Below, piece after piece: positions 1 to 8,012 of a stretch of 16,216 nt of DNA (position 1 is the stretch's first letter; the number at the start of each line of letters is the position of its first letter). Below the pieces are notes generated by a model. That model did not search any database. It saw only the letters and a program-made list of their open reading frames with translations, and was not told the origin of the DNA. The position numbers and the translations under genes are program-made. The stretch is from Acidilobaceae archaeon UBA162 (GTDB lineage Archaea; Thermoproteota; Thermoprotei_A; Sulfolobales; Acidilobaceae). The DNA lies in contig DAJS01000018.1 of the NCBI GenBank assembly GCA_002496425.1, positions 1-16,216 on the forward strand, in the 5' to 3' direction.

Positions 1-29
1 CCCCTTTGGCCGGGCTCGGGCACCCCCGC
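1..29 (-). tRNA. tRNA-Leu, 5' end only (cut by window edge)
   Basis: Read on the minus strand from base 29, the sequence begins GCGGGGGTGCCCGAGC and continues CCGGCCAAAGGGG. This matches the start of archaeal class II tRNA-Leu genes: a 7-base acceptor strand GCGGGGG, T8, a D-stem CCC that can pair with the later GGG, and the conserved CCGAGC and GG-CAAA D-loop. The anticodon and 3' half lie outside the window, so the isoacceptor cannot be named. tRNA-Ser is less likely because archaeal Ser genes usually start GCC. A weak TATA-like TTATTA on the minus strand (59-64) lies about 32 bases upstream. The gene is 54 bases downstream of cdvA on the same strand. Confidence 0.72.
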
Positions 30-83
30 GCTGCCCAGACACTGAGAAGGCTCAGGAGTAATAAGGCTCTAGTGCTTAGGCGC

Positions 84-842
84 TCAACCCTCTATCTTGA
101 CTACAAGGGCCTGCGGTGTTGAGCTTGGGGCCTGCTGTACTGATGACGATTGAACAGGCTGAGTTACAGGGGCCTGCTGAGCTTCACTCTCTGTACCCTC
201 CGTCTTCTTGGCCTCGCTCTCGGAGGCCAGCTGCAGCACCTTGTCGAGCCTTTCAAGCAGCTCCTTGGCGGACCTCTTTTCGTTTGAGAGTGACTCCTGC
301 AGCCTCCTGAGACTGTTCATGCTCTGATTGTACGCCCTATCGCCTATCTCGCCACTGAAGTAGGCTATTCTCAGTGTGGCAACAGCCTTCGCCACGCCAA
401 GACTCTCATCGTCAATAGCGCCTATCCTCTCAGTGACCAGCTTCTTCACGTCCTCAGCCCTCATCTTGAGGACCTTGATCTCATCGTCTAGCCTCTTCTT
501 TATGGGTTCGATAACCACGTCAGGCAGGTCGTTGTTCTTAGCCATGGCGTCTATAGCCTTCCTCCTCCTGAAGGCCCTGTCAAGGTCTTCTATCAGCACC
601 AGGATCTCATGCTTCCAGCTGGGCTCCACTATTACCTTGCCCTCAGAGACCTTAACGCGGGCGCCCTCTACAACCTCTAGCTGCCTATCTGCCACCTTGA
701 GCGTTGCTGAGACGACGTTGCCGTCAATATCGCTATCTACAGCTATGAGGGTTCCTAGGATCCTCCCGAAGTCGTCCTGGACGTCAGAACCTATAAACTT
801 GGACACCTCATCAGCTTTAAGTGCAGGCAAGTCTAGCACCAT
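84..842 (-). CDS. cdvA: Cell division protein CdvA
   Basis: CdvA is the archaeal membrane- and DNA-associated scaffold that recruits ESCRT-III to mid-cell before division. Numbering here is from an in-frame GTG at 848. The protein has an N-terminal PRC-barrel-like beta domain (about residues 12-75), a charged helical coiled-coil region (about 78-210), a flexible Gln/Ser/Pro/Thr-rich linker (211-245) and a short hydrophobic C-terminal strand, ALVVKIE. That tail matches the position of the E3B peptide, which in Sulfolobus binds the winged-helix tail of CdvB. The length of about 252 aa is near the family norm. I chose the ATG at 842 over the GTG at 848 because a TATA box (864-872, minus) is centred about 26 bases upstream, so the transcript would begin at the ATG. 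It is divergent from an ESCRT-III gene, and no CdvC ATPase is present. Family assignment rests on architecture and remembered homologues. Confidence 0.85.
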   Translation of the reverse strand: MVLDLPALKADEVSKFIGSDVQDDFGRILGTLIAVDSDIDGNVVSATLKVADRQLEVVEGARVKVSEGKVIVEPSWKHEILVLIEDLDRAFRRRKAIDAMAKNNDLPDVVIEPIKKRLDDEIKVLKMRAEDVKKLVTERIGAIDDESLGVAKAVATLRIAYFSGEIGDRAYNQSMNSLRRLQESLSNEKRSAKELLERLDKVLQLASESEAKKTEGTESEAQQAPVTQPVQSSSVQQAPSSTPQALVVKIEG

Positions 843-863
843 TACCACTTCTTGGCGGCATCC

Positions 864-872
864 CTATATAAT
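864..872 (-). promoter_or_regulatory. TATA box of cdvA
   Basis: The minus strand reads ATTATATAG, a good archaeal TATA element centred about 26 bases before the ATG at 842. It predicts a leaderless cdvA mRNA. Confidence 0.6.
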
Positions 873-901
873 GTGGCAGCCTCGGCATTAAGTTCCTTCC
901 C

Positions 902-909
902 CTAAAACT
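902..909 (+). promoter_or_regulatory. Weak TATA element and Shine-Dalgarno of the ESCRT-III gene
   Basis: CTAAAACT at 902-909 is a weak TATA-like element that would place transcription start near 931. Downstream, GAGGTGA at 944-950 is an excellent match to the archaeal Shine-Dalgarno core. It lies 5 bases before TTG (956) and overlaps an in-frame GTG (947), so it favours the TTG start. Confidence 0.4.
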
Positions 910-955
910 TGCTTGGACTCTACAGGTCCACTGGACCGAGTGCGAGGTGAACAGA

Positions 956-1639
956 TTGAGCGACCTGCAGGACTGGTCCAAGAGGTGGAACGAGGAGAAC
1001 GCGAAGGAGACCATAGCTGACAAGATAAGGAACTTCGTGTCCCCGCCTCCACCTCTCAAGAAGCAGATAATGATGGCCAGCTATAGGATAGCCTCGCAGA
1101 TAAACAAGCTCGACTATACGCTCAGCAAGCTGCAGGGCTACGACAGGCAGCTGTTCGAGAAGGTAATCAACAGCATAATTGAGGGTGATAGGAACAGGGC
1201 TGCCATGTATGCCAACGAGCTCGCTGAGGTCAGGAAGACCTCTAAGGCGATAATGACCGTCAGATACGCCCTGGAGAAGGTTAAGCTGAGGCTCGATACG
1301 ACGCTCATAATAGGTGACGTAAACGCCAACCTGGCGCCCGCCATAGTGGCCCTTAGGCAGGTAGCGGGCTACCTCAAGGGCGCCATGCCTGACGTATTCG
1401 CTGACCTGATGGACATAGAGGAGGATCTGCAGATGACCATGACACAGTATACCAGCGGCGCGGTGCCACTGTTCGATAACGAGTACGTGACTGACGAGGC
1501 GCAGAAGATACTAAAGGAGGCCAGCATAGTGGCTGAGCAGAGGATGAAGCAGGAGTTTCCAGAGATACCCAGCGTGGAGAGCGCCTCAACCCCGGCTGGG
1601 ACACAGCAGGGAAGCGCCACGGCCGCTGCCTCCAAGTGA
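956..1639 (+). CDS. ESCRT-III family protein (CdvB paralogue without winged-helix domain)
   Basis: ESCRT-III subunits polymerise at the division site and constrict the membrane; CdvC (Vps4) remodels and removes them. The protein is about 227 aa. It has an N-terminal basic helix, a PPPP segment (33-36, counted from GTG 947), then the long helical ESCRT-III core (about 37-195) rich in Lys, Arg and Glu. A tail rich in Ser, Ala and Thr follows. The tail carries FPEIPSV (204-210), which resembles a proline-based MIM2 motif that binds the Vps4 MIT domain; that reading is inference. The C-terminal winged-helix domain of canonical CdvB, which binds CdvA, is absent, so this looks like a CdvB1/CdvB2-type paralogue. 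The start is TTG 956 (from the Shine-Dalgarno) or GTG 947. The gene is divergent from cdvA, and a T-rich tract follows it. Confidence 0.8.
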   Translation: MSDLQDWSKRWNEENAKETIADKIRNFVSPPPPLKKQIMMASYRIASQINKLDYTLSKLQGYDRQLFEKVINSIIEGDRNRAAMYANELAEVRKTSKAIMTVRYALEKVKLRLDTTLIIGDVNANLAPAIVALRQVAGYLKGAMPDVFADLMDIEEDLQMTMTQYTSGAVPLFDNEYVTDEAQKILKEASIVAEQRMKQEFPEIPSVESASTPAGTQQGSATAAASK

Positions 1640-1667
1640 GGCGCGGCCTACACTTATGTTATAGGCT

Positions 1668-1693
1668 CTTTTAGAATTTCAGTCCTTTTGTTT
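1668..1693 (+). terminator. T-rich probable terminator after the ESCRT-III gene
   Basis: The non-coding strand has three T runs in 26 bases (CTTTT, TTT, CCTTTTGTTT), starting about 29 bases after the stop codon. Archaeal transcription commonly ends at such oligo-T tracts without a hairpin. Confidence 0.5.
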
Positions 1694-1709
1694 GCCTAGC
1701 CCTTAGCAA

Positions 1710-1716
1710 CTTAAAG
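1710..1716 (+). promoter_or_regulatory. TATA box of the TrmB-type regulator
   Basis: CTTAAAG is centred about 25 bases before GTG 1738 and 34 before ATG 1747. It predicts a leaderless or very short-leader mRNA. Confidence 0.5.
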
Positions 1717-1737
1717 CCCTAGGGCGCCTAGTCCTCA

Positions 1738-2496
1738 GTGGGCAGGATGTCCCAGGACGTGGATCTGGAGACGCTAGTTCAGAGGCTCAGGAGGTTACTG
1801 GATCTGACGCTCTATGAGGCCAGGCTCTACATAGCGCTCCTCCAGGGCGCCAAGGATCCTAAGGACGCCAGCGTCAAGAGCGGGGTCCCACTGCCCAGGA
1901 TATATGACGTGATCAAGGTGCTTGAGGCCAAGGGGATGGCCTACAGGGACCCTAACGGCTGGTACGTGCCTGTCAGTCCATCATCGCTTGCTGTCACCAT
2001 GATTGCTAGGCTTGAGGAGGAGAGCAGGCGCAAGGCAAGGGAGATGGAGCAGCTGTCGAGGGAGCTGGAATCATTATTTGAGAGGCCCAGGCCGGCGCCA
2101 ATGACTGTAGTGAGGGAGCTCCATAATGTCATAGCCACAGCACTTGATTACTTCAGGGACGCTGACAGGGTTTACATAGTAGCATCGTCAGTCCTCACTA
2201 GCCATGAAGTTCTGATGGAGCTCGTAAAGGCCCTTGCACCTCACGTGCCTGTGCTGAGGGTTATGATAGGGGGTAATGTTGAGTCAGGCCCCTACATGGG
2301 CCTCAGCGGCGTGGCTGTAAAGGAGGCAAAAGTTCCAATAGTAGATGAACTGGTGTCAAGAACCTCGGTGCTGTTGGCCCTGACAGACCCCTCATCAGGG
2401 GAGCTGGTAGGCATAGCCGCTAGGGGATCCACAGCCCCTAGCATGTACTTCAGCGCGCTTGAGAGACTATGGGACTCACTGGATGTGGGGGTGTAA
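1738..2496 (+). CDS. TrmB-family winged-helix transcriptional regulator
   Basis: This is a 252-aa likely DNA-binding regulator. The N-terminal winged helix-turn-helix (about residues 14-80) carries the TrmB-family pattern: LTLYEARLYIALL, then a turn and recognition helix ending PRIYDVIKVLEAKGM. A short charged coiled coil (about 88-114) follows, as in TrmB dimers. The remainder (about 120-250) resembles the PLD-like effector domain that binds sugars in characterised members; I cannot identify a ligand. No sugar transporter is nearby, so the classical role of repressing maltose/trehalose uptake is not supported here. Reverse gyrase begins 57 bases downstream on the same strand but has its own TATA-like element, so co-transcription is uncertain. 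GTG 1738 fits a leaderless start. ATG 1747, preceded by GGCAGG, is an equally reasonable start. Confidence 0.78.
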   Translation: MGRMSQDVDLETLVQRLRRLLDLTLYEARLYIALLQGAKDPKDASVKSGVPLPRIYDVIKVLEAKGMAYRDPNGWYVPVSPSSLAVTMIARLEEESRRKAREMEQLSRELESLFERPRPAPMTVVRELHNVIATALDYFRDADRVYIVASSVLTSHEVLMELVKALAPHVPVLRVMIGGNVESGPYMGLSGVAVKEAKVPIVDELVSRTSVLLALTDPSSGELVGIAARGSTAPSMYFSALERLWDSLDVGV

Positions 2497-2499
2497 GCC

Positions 2500-2548
2500 T
2501 TAATACCATTGGGTCGGAGCGGGAAGATAATTAGAAAGGGATAGGGGG
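2500..2548 (+). promoter_or_regulatory. Promoter and ribosome binding site of reverse gyrase
   Basis: CTTAATA near 2500-2506 is TATA-like and predicts transcription start near 2528. AGGGGG (2543-2548), 5 bases before GTG 2554, is a usable Shine-Dalgarno and supports that start. Confidence 0.45.
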
Positions 2549-2553
2549 AAGCA

Positions 2554-5500
2554 GTGCCGCTGATAAAGCTGCTCTACAGAGGCCTGTGTCCTAACTGTGG
2601 AGGTGACATAACTGCCGAGAGGCTAGCCAAGGGGCTTCCCTGCGAGGTCTGCCTGGCTGAGGAGCCCAAGGTAGACGATCCAATAGCCATAGCGCAGGAG
2701 CTCGGCAAGCGTGGCACCCTGAAGCTCAACTACTATTATATCTATAAGTTAGAGAAGGACTTCAATGACTTCGCCAAGTACTTTGAGGACAAGTACGGCT
2801 TCGCGCTGTCGAGCGCTCAGAGGAGCTGGGCCAGGAGGCTCCTGTCATACTGGCGTGAGAGCTTCTCAATAGTGGCCCCCACGGGAGTCGGCAAGACCAC
2901 GCTCCTCATGGCCTATGTGGCCTACCTGGCGGAGCGCCGCAAGGTCAGGTCACTTTACCTAGTGCCAACTGAGAACCTTGTTGCACAGACAGGCGAGAGG
3001 CTCTCACAGCTAACGGACGGCGACAGTGTCGCATACTACTATAGCTCCCTGAGGGAGTCTGACCGCCAGGCAGCGCTGGAGAGGATAAAGTCGGGTCAGT
3101 TCCTTGTAGCGGTAGTGACTCCGGGCTTCCTGGTTAGGAACTTTGAGATGCTCAGCGCATACGCGCCGTATGAGCTAATAGTTGTTGACGATGTCGACAG
3201 CCTACTTAGGAACAGCAAGAACATAGACAGGGTACTGAAGCTTATGGGCTTTAGTGATAGGGCCTTACAGCTAGGTTACGAGGTGGTCAAGCTATCACTT
3301 GACCTGGCCAGGGTGCTAGCCTCAGGTGACTCCAGGAAGGCTGACGGACTTATGAAGGAACTGCAGGAGAGAAGGGTTGAACTTCAGGCCGTTAAGGGCT
3401 CTACGCAGGGGCAACTGGTCATAGCATCTGCCACAGGCAGGCCGAGGGGCGTCAAGCACCTGATATTCCGTGAGCTGTTAGGCTTCGAGGTTGGCAGCGG
3501 CACTGATTATCTGAGGAACGTCGTTGACTCATATGTTATAACTAGTGATGTCGTCAATGAGGTTGTTAAGCTGGCCAAGAGGCTTGGCCCTGGAGGCCTG
3601 TTGTTTGTCTCACAAGCCTACGGCAGGCCTATGGTTAAGGTAGTAGCCAAAGCACTCCAGGATGGGGGCGTCAAGGCTGTTACTGCCCTTAGCAGCCCCA
3701 CAAGGGCCGTGAAGGCTCTGACTTCTGGGGAGGCGGACGTAGCCGTAGGCATGGCGAGCAGGTACGGGGCCCTGGTCAGGGGGATAGACCTGCCAACCGT
3801 GGTAAAATATGCCATATTCGTAGGTGTTCCAGCGATTAAGCTAGAGCTAAGGGTTGCGCTGCTGTCGCCGCAGAGGCTTCTGAGAGCCCTTATGTTTGCC
3901 GAGACTAAGGATCAGGCATTCAGGGACTACAGGGAGAGGCTTGAGAAGCTGCTCAAAGGCCTTGGGGCAGCCAGCTCCCAGCTGCTAGCAGCCGCAGTAA
4001 GGGGCTCCATAGAGACTCACGGAGCCCTCAAGGAGTTGAGAGAGCTGGTGCTTGAGGCCTCGGCGAAGGTAGCGGATTTCCTCGAGTCAACGCTTCAGGA
4101 GGACGGCTCATCGCTCAGGATAGGCACCATGGTGCTCAGGAGAGAGGGCTCAGTGGTCTACCTTTACTCGCCTGACCAGGCCTCGTACATACAGGCCAGC
4201 GGCAGGACTAGCAGGCTTTTCAATGGGGCTATGACCAAGGGGCTCTCAGTGATAGTTGACCAGAGCCAGGACCTGGTTGATGCCCTTCAGGACAGGCTAA
4301 GGTGGACCTCGCAGGCCTTACTGATCCCACTGGACTCCGTGGACCTGAACTCCGTCATGAAGGATGTTGAGGAGACCAGGAACCCTGTCAGCGCCGCCAG
4401 GCGCCGCGTTGATGTGGTTACTGAACTCATAATTGTTGAATCGCCCACCAAGGCCAAGGCTATAGCGAACTTCTGGGGTCGCCCGGCCAAGAGGAGGGAG
4501 GGGAGGCTCATACTCTACGAGACTACTACCGTAGACCCTCAGACCAACACAGTACACCTGATAACTGTAACGGCTTCTAAGGGCCACATATTCGATCTGG
4601 CCGAGGATCTCGCCTCAAAGGGCTACCTCTTTGGGGTTAGGCTGACGGGCTCAGGCTTCGAGCCCGTGTATACGTCAATAAAGAGGTGCCTCAGCTGTGG
4701 CTACCAGTTCACGCAGGACACTAACGTCTGCCCAAGGTGCGGCTCCACGAGCATCCTGGACTCCAGAATTAACGTGGATGCGCTAAGGAAGGTGGCCATG
4801 GAGGTCGACAGGGTCATAGTAATGACCGACCCCGACAGGGAAGGAGAGAAGATAGCATGGGACATATACATGGCCCTCAGGCCCTATAACAGGAACATCT
4901 ATCGCAGTGCATTCCATGAGGTCACGCTCAGGGCCTTTATGGAGGCCCTCAGGAACCTAGGCAACTTCAACGAGAATATGGTTATGGCCCAGGTGGTGAG
5001 GAGAATAGACGACAGGTGGATAGGGTTCATTACGAGCCAGTGGCTCTGGGCTACGGTGAACATGAGATGGCTCGGCGCCGGGAGGGTTCAGACACCTGTC
5101 CTTGGCTGGATAGTAGACAGGTACAATAACTACAGGAAGGGCATGGGCTTCAAGGTTAGAGCCTTACTTCCTTCAGGCACTCAGATAGTGCTGTACACTA
5201 TTGACGCGGCCGCCTTCGAGGAGGCCAGGTCGCTTATAGCTGTGACTAATGAGGGCAAGGAGGTAGCGACGCTTAAGGCCGTTACCAAGAAGATCTGGAC
5301 GGAAGACGCCAACCCGTTACCTCCCTATACTACTGACGAGATGATCTTTGATGCTTCGGCTAAGCTGAACTTCCCAGCGGAGCTTACCATGAAGTTAGCC
5401 CAGGACCTGTTCTACTCAGGGTTGATAACATACCATAGGACCGACTCTACAAGGGTCTCAGACGTGGGTATAGACGTCGCCAGGCAGTACCTGGAGACGC

Positions 5501-6243
5501 ACGGCATGGCCCAGTACTTCAAGCCCAGGAGCTGGGGCGCCGGAGGGGCCCACGAGGCGATAAGGCCCACTAGGCCTCTCAACGTTGAGGAGCTACAGGA
5601 GGCCATACTTGATGGCTCCATAAAGGTCCCGACACAGCTCACGTTGCTGCACTTCAAGCTCTACCAGCTCATATTTGAGAGATTCATGGCTAGTCAGATG
5701 GCCCCAGCGACGCTTGAGAGGGCACTCGTGACGCTCTCGCTCGGCCCACTGAGCCAAGATGTTGAGGTAGTAACCTCTGTGGTTAAAGAGGGCTTCACAC
5801 TCATGCTAAGGCCAAGAATTGAGGGTTGGGTCTCTAGGGAGCTAGGGAAGGAGTATGAGGTAGGACCCGTGGAGGTGAAAACCTTCAAGGGGAGCTTGGT
5901 GCAGCTCTACAAGAGTGGTGACGTGGTGATGTTGATGAAGAGGAAGAACATAGGCAGGCCCAGCACATATGCAAAGATAATCGACTCCATAAAGAGGCAC
6001 GGGTACGTCATAGAGTCAAAGAGGCTGAGGTTCCTAGTGCCAACATCGAGGGGCGTGAAGGTCTATGGGCTACTCATGGACTCCCCCTTCGCACCTCTCT
6101 TAACTGAGGACGAGAGCCGCAGGCTCGAGGAGACACTTGACAAGATCGAGCAGGGCCAATTAGACCCAGCTGAGACCGTGGCGCATATAAGGGATGAGAT
6201 AGTGAACAGGGCCAGGACGGCGGGCTTCAGGCTTGAAGTCTGA
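2554..6243 (+). CDS. rgy: Reverse gyrase (helicase-topoisomerase fusion)
   Basis: This 1229-aa enzyme introduces positive supercoils into DNA using ATP and is a hallmark of hyperthermophiles. Domains in order: N-terminal zinc finger with Cys12, 15, 30 and 33; an SF2 helicase-like module with Walker A APTGVGKT (108-115), Walker B DDVD (212-215), ASAT (291-294) and the motif VI region QASGRTSR (547-554); then a type IA topoisomerase module from about 624. The topoisomerase part shows the TOPRIM start VESPTKAKAI (628-637), the acidic metal-binding motif TDPDREGEKIAWD (758-770), a second zinc finger (Cys712, 715, 726, 729) and the catalytic Tyr960 in GLITYHRTDSTR. GRPSTYA lies at 1134-1140. All key residues and both zinc fingers are intact and the length is typical. 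Crenarchaea often have two copies (TopR1 and TopR2); I cannot tell which this is. It meets panB tail-to-tail with 2 bases between. Confidence 0.98.
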   Translation: MPLIKLLYRGLCPNCGGDITAERLAKGLPCEVCLAEEPKVDDPIAIAQELGKRGTLKLNYYYIYKLEKDFNDFAKYFEDKYGFALSSAQRSWARRLLSYWRESFSIVAPTGVGKTTLLMAYVAYLAERRKVRSLYLVPTENLVAQTGERLSQLTDGDSVAYYYSSLRESDRQAALERIKSGQFLVAVVTPGFLVRNFEMLSAYAPYELIVVDDVDSLLRNSKNIDRVLKLMGFSDRALQLGYEVVKLSLDLARVLASGDSRKADGLMKELQERRVELQAVKGSTQGQLVIASATGRPRGVKHLIFRELLGFEVGSGTDYLRNVVDSYVITSDVVNEVVKLAKRLGPGGLLFVSQAYGRPMVKVVAKALQDGGVKAVTALSSPTRAVKALTSGEADVAVGMASRYGALVRGIDLPTVVKYAIFVGVPAIKLELRVALLSPQRLLRALMFAETKDQAFRDYRERLEKLLKGLGAASSQLLAAAVRGSIETHGALKELRELVLEASAKVADFLESTLQEDGSSLRIGTMVLRREGSVVYLYSPDQASYIQASGRTSRLFNGAMTKGLSVIVDQSQDLVDALQDRLRWTSQALLIPLDSVDLNSVMKDVEETRNPVSAARRRVDVVTELIIVESPTKAKAIANFWGRPAKRREGRLILYETTTVDPQTNTVHLITVTASKGHIFDLAEDLASKGYLFGVRLTGSGFEPVYTSIKRCLSCGYQFTQDTNVCPRCGSTSILDSRINVDALRKVAMEVDRVIVMTDPDREGEKIAWDIYMALRPYNRNIYRSAFHEVTLRAFMEALRNLGNFNENMVMAQVVRRIDDRWIGFITSQWLWATVNMRWLGAGRVQTPVLGWIVDRYNNYRKGMGFKVRALLPSGTQIVLYTIDAAAFEEARSLIAVTNEGKEVATLKAVTKKIWTEDANPLPPYTTDEMIFDASAKLNFPAELTMKLAQDLFYSGLITYHRTDSTRVSDVGIDVARQYLETHGMAQYFKPRSWGAGGAHEAIRPTRPLNVEELQEAILDGSIKVPTQLTLLHFKLYQLIFERFMASQMAPATLERALVTLSLGPLSQDVEVVTSVVKEGFTLMLRPRIEGWVSRELGKEYEVGPVEVKTFKGSLVQLYKSGDVVMLMKRKNIGRPSTYAKIIDSIKRHGYVIESKRLRFLVPTSRGVKVYGLLMDSPFAPLLTEDESRRLEETLDKIEQGQLDPAETVAHIRDEIVNRARTAGFRLEV

Positions 6244-6245
6244 GC

Positions 6246-7103
6246 TTAGTCCTCAGGTCTTGAGTAGAGCATCTTGAGTAGCCTGTCAAGCTCTCCCTCC
6301 TTCATCTTCCAGTACCTACTCTTCTCGGGGAACAAGCCTGACTCAACCTCAGACCTGTACTTGGCTATGGCATCCCTAATTATGTCATGTAGGTTAACAT
6401 ATTGCTTGGCGAAGGGGGGAGGGTTAGCGGAGAGTCCGACAATGTCATGGAACACTAATACCTGGCCATCACAGTTTGGGCCTGAGCCTATGCAAATAGT
6501 GGGCACAGCGACCCTCTTGGTTATCTCAGCGGCGACCTCCGAGGCTGTGTACTCTATCACTATGGAGAAGGCCCCCGCCTCGGCTATGTCCTCCGCATCC
6601 CTCACTATCCCAGCGGCTTCCTCCGCTGTCCTCCCCATAAGCCTGTAGCCCCCGAGCCGCTTGTGCATCTGTGGCGTTAGGCCCACGTGTCCCATCACTG
6701 GCACTCCACCCCTTACTATGTTCCTGACCACATCAGCGTACTCGGAACCGCCCTCTATCTTGACTGCATCGGCTCCAACCCTGAGGAACTCGACGGCGTT
6801 CCTCATTGCCTCCTTATCATCAATCTCAAAGCTGCCGAAGGGCATGTCAGCCACCAGGAGCGCCTTGGGCTCGGCCCTAGCCACTGCCGCCGTGTGCCTC
6901 AGCATGTCATCCATGGTGACCTGAAGCGTCGAAGGGAGGCCCAGAACTGTCATCCCCAGCGAGTCACCAACGAGTATAATGTCGACGCCTGCCTCGTCAA
7001 CAGCCTTTGCCGTGGGATAGTCATAGGCCGTGACAACGACTACCTTCTTCTTACCCTTGATGGACATTATATGGCGCACGGTGACCTTTTGCCTCTCAGC
7101 CAC
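6246..7103 (-). CDS. panB: 3-methyl-2-oxobutanoate hydroxymethyltransferase (ketopantoate synthesis)
   Basis: PanB transfers a hydroxymethyl group to 2-oxoisovalerate, making ketopantoate, the first committed step toward pantoate and coenzyme A. The 285-aa TIM-barrel enzyme shows metal and substrate residues at the expected places: GDSLGM (Asp47), ADMPF (Asp86), KIEGG (Glu117), GHVGLTPQ (138-145), GGYRLMGR (151-158) and catalytic Glu184 in VIEYT; FVHD-like FHD sits at 218-220. The start is GTG 7103. An internal ATG at 7067 would join panE's stop as TAATG, but it would remove the conserved first strand (KVTVRHI), which aligns with E. coli PanB, so the longer form (or GTG 7079) is preferred. 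It overlaps panE by 37 bases in another frame, which implies translational coupling in a panE-panB operon. Confidence 0.95.
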   Translation of the reverse strand: MAERQKVTVRHIMSIKGKKKVVVVTAYDYPTAKAVDEAGVDIILVGDSLGMTVLGLPSTLQVTMDDMLRHTAAVARAEPKALLVADMPFGSFEIDDKEAMRNAVEFLRVGADAVKIEGGSEYADVVRNIVRGGVPVMGHVGLTPQMHKRLGGYRLMGRTAEEAAGIVRDAEDIAEAGAFSIVIEYTASEVAAEITKRVAVPTICIGSGPNCDGQVLVFHDIVGLSANPPPFAKQYVNLHDIIRDAIAKYRSEVESGLFPEKSRYWKMKEGELDRLLKMLYSRPED

Positions 7104-7990
7104 TGCGAGATCGCCTCCACAGCGTAGTAAGCAAATAGGTTGAGCCTAGCTTTAACCTCTAGCCCTTGCGAGCGCTCCCACACGGCGTAATTTATGTACT
7201 TGAGCTCTGTTTCTCTGCCAGCCGAGAGATCCTGTACGGTAGAGCTGCAGTTATTGCCCGTCTCCCTCACCGTCCTCAGCATGACGTCTACAGGATCCTC
7301 TGGCAGCTCCACGCCTAGGGCTCTGGCCACCGACCCTGCCTCTGCCGTCAACATGGCTGCCATCTCTTTGGCCTCCTCCCTCTCCAATATGACAGAGTTC
7401 CTAGCCCACTTAAGGGCTGTGACAGGGTTAATGCCACAGTTAACGGCTATCTTGAGCCACCTCTCACCCTCAAACGTGTTAGCATCAACGGTCTCGACCT
7501 CAAGACCTCCCGCGCTGAGCGCGCCCGCGAGCTCCCCTAAGGTCTCCCTGTCGCAGCCCCCATGGCACCCTAGTACCACCTTCCTGCCACCAGCAAGCCT
7601 TGAGTGACATCTAGAGATCCTGCTGACTCCAAAGTATGACAGCGCCGCAGCAGTCCTACTGACTCCAAAGGCTTCCTCCACGGCCTCAAGAGATCCAAGC
7701 CCGTTCTGTACTGACACATAGAGGCGTGCGCTCAGCTCTCTGACGCTCTCTATTGCGGCTGCCAGGTCATAAGCCTTAGTAGCAAATATGACTATGTCGA
7801 CAGGCTGTTTTACCTGCCGTTGGCCGCAGACAGTCACCTCACCCTCCCAGAGGCCCTCGACTTTCAGTAGCTTACTTTGGCATGGCGACGGCGACCTGTC
7901 AACAATAACAATATCGTTGCCAGCCCTAGCAATTGCTGCTGCCAGCGCGCTCCCGAGAGCACCACAGCCCCCTACTATGGCTACCCTCAC
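7067..7990 (-). CDS. panE: 2-dehydropantoate 2-reductase (ketopantoate reductase)
   Basis: PanE reduces ketopantoate to pantoate with NAD(P)H, the step after PanB. The 307-aa protein has an N-terminal Rossmann fold with GCGALG (8-13), the family motif ATKAYD (70-75), the QNGLG loop (95-99), and the C-terminal helical domain with catalytic Lys180 in WLKIAVNCGINPVTAL. SSTVQDLSAGRETELKYIN further on matches the conserved substrate-domain signature (usually SMLQD..GR.TEID.IN). The start is GTG 7990, followed directly by the nucleotide-binding strand MRVAIVGG. The symmetric TATA element at 8013-8023 lies about 27 bases upstream, so the mRNA is probably leaderless. It is first in a two-gene unit with panB. 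Archaea lack the bacterial PanC step and use pantoate kinase and phosphopantothenate synthetase, neither of which is in this window. Confidence 0.93.
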   Translation of the reverse strand: MRVAIVGGCGALGSALAAAIARAGNDIVIVDRSPSPCQSKLLKVEGLWEGEVTVCGQRQVKQPVDIVIFATKAYDLAAAIESVRELSARLYVSVQNGLGSLEAVEEAFGVSRTAAALSYFGVSRISRCHSRLAGGRKVVLGCHGGCDRETLGELAGALSAGGLEVETVDANTFEGERWLKIAVNCGINPVTALKWARNSVILEREEAKEMAAMLTAEAGSVARALGVELPEDPVDVMLRTVRETGNNCSSTVQDLSAGRETELKYINYAVWERSQGLEVKARLNLFAYYAVEAISQWLRGKRSPCAI

Positions 7991-8012
7991 AGCACACTCG
8001 GTGTCCAGCTAA

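Noticed and set aside
141..180. A TGATGA box followed by two CTGA boxes on the plus strand, resembling a C/D-box guide RNA antisense to the end of cdvA.
   Set aside because: No C' box lies between the two CTGA motifs, there is no terminal stem, and the segment encodes the Gln/Ser-rich CdvA linker, which explains it.
376..891. Open frame of 171 codons on the plus strand opposite cdvA.
   Set aside because: Its Ser/Thr/Leu-rich composition is the mirror of the CdvA coding frame, and it has no promoter or recognisable domain.
6687..7127. Plus-strand open frame of 146 codons opposite panB.
   Set aside because: It is a shadow of the conserved panB reading frame.
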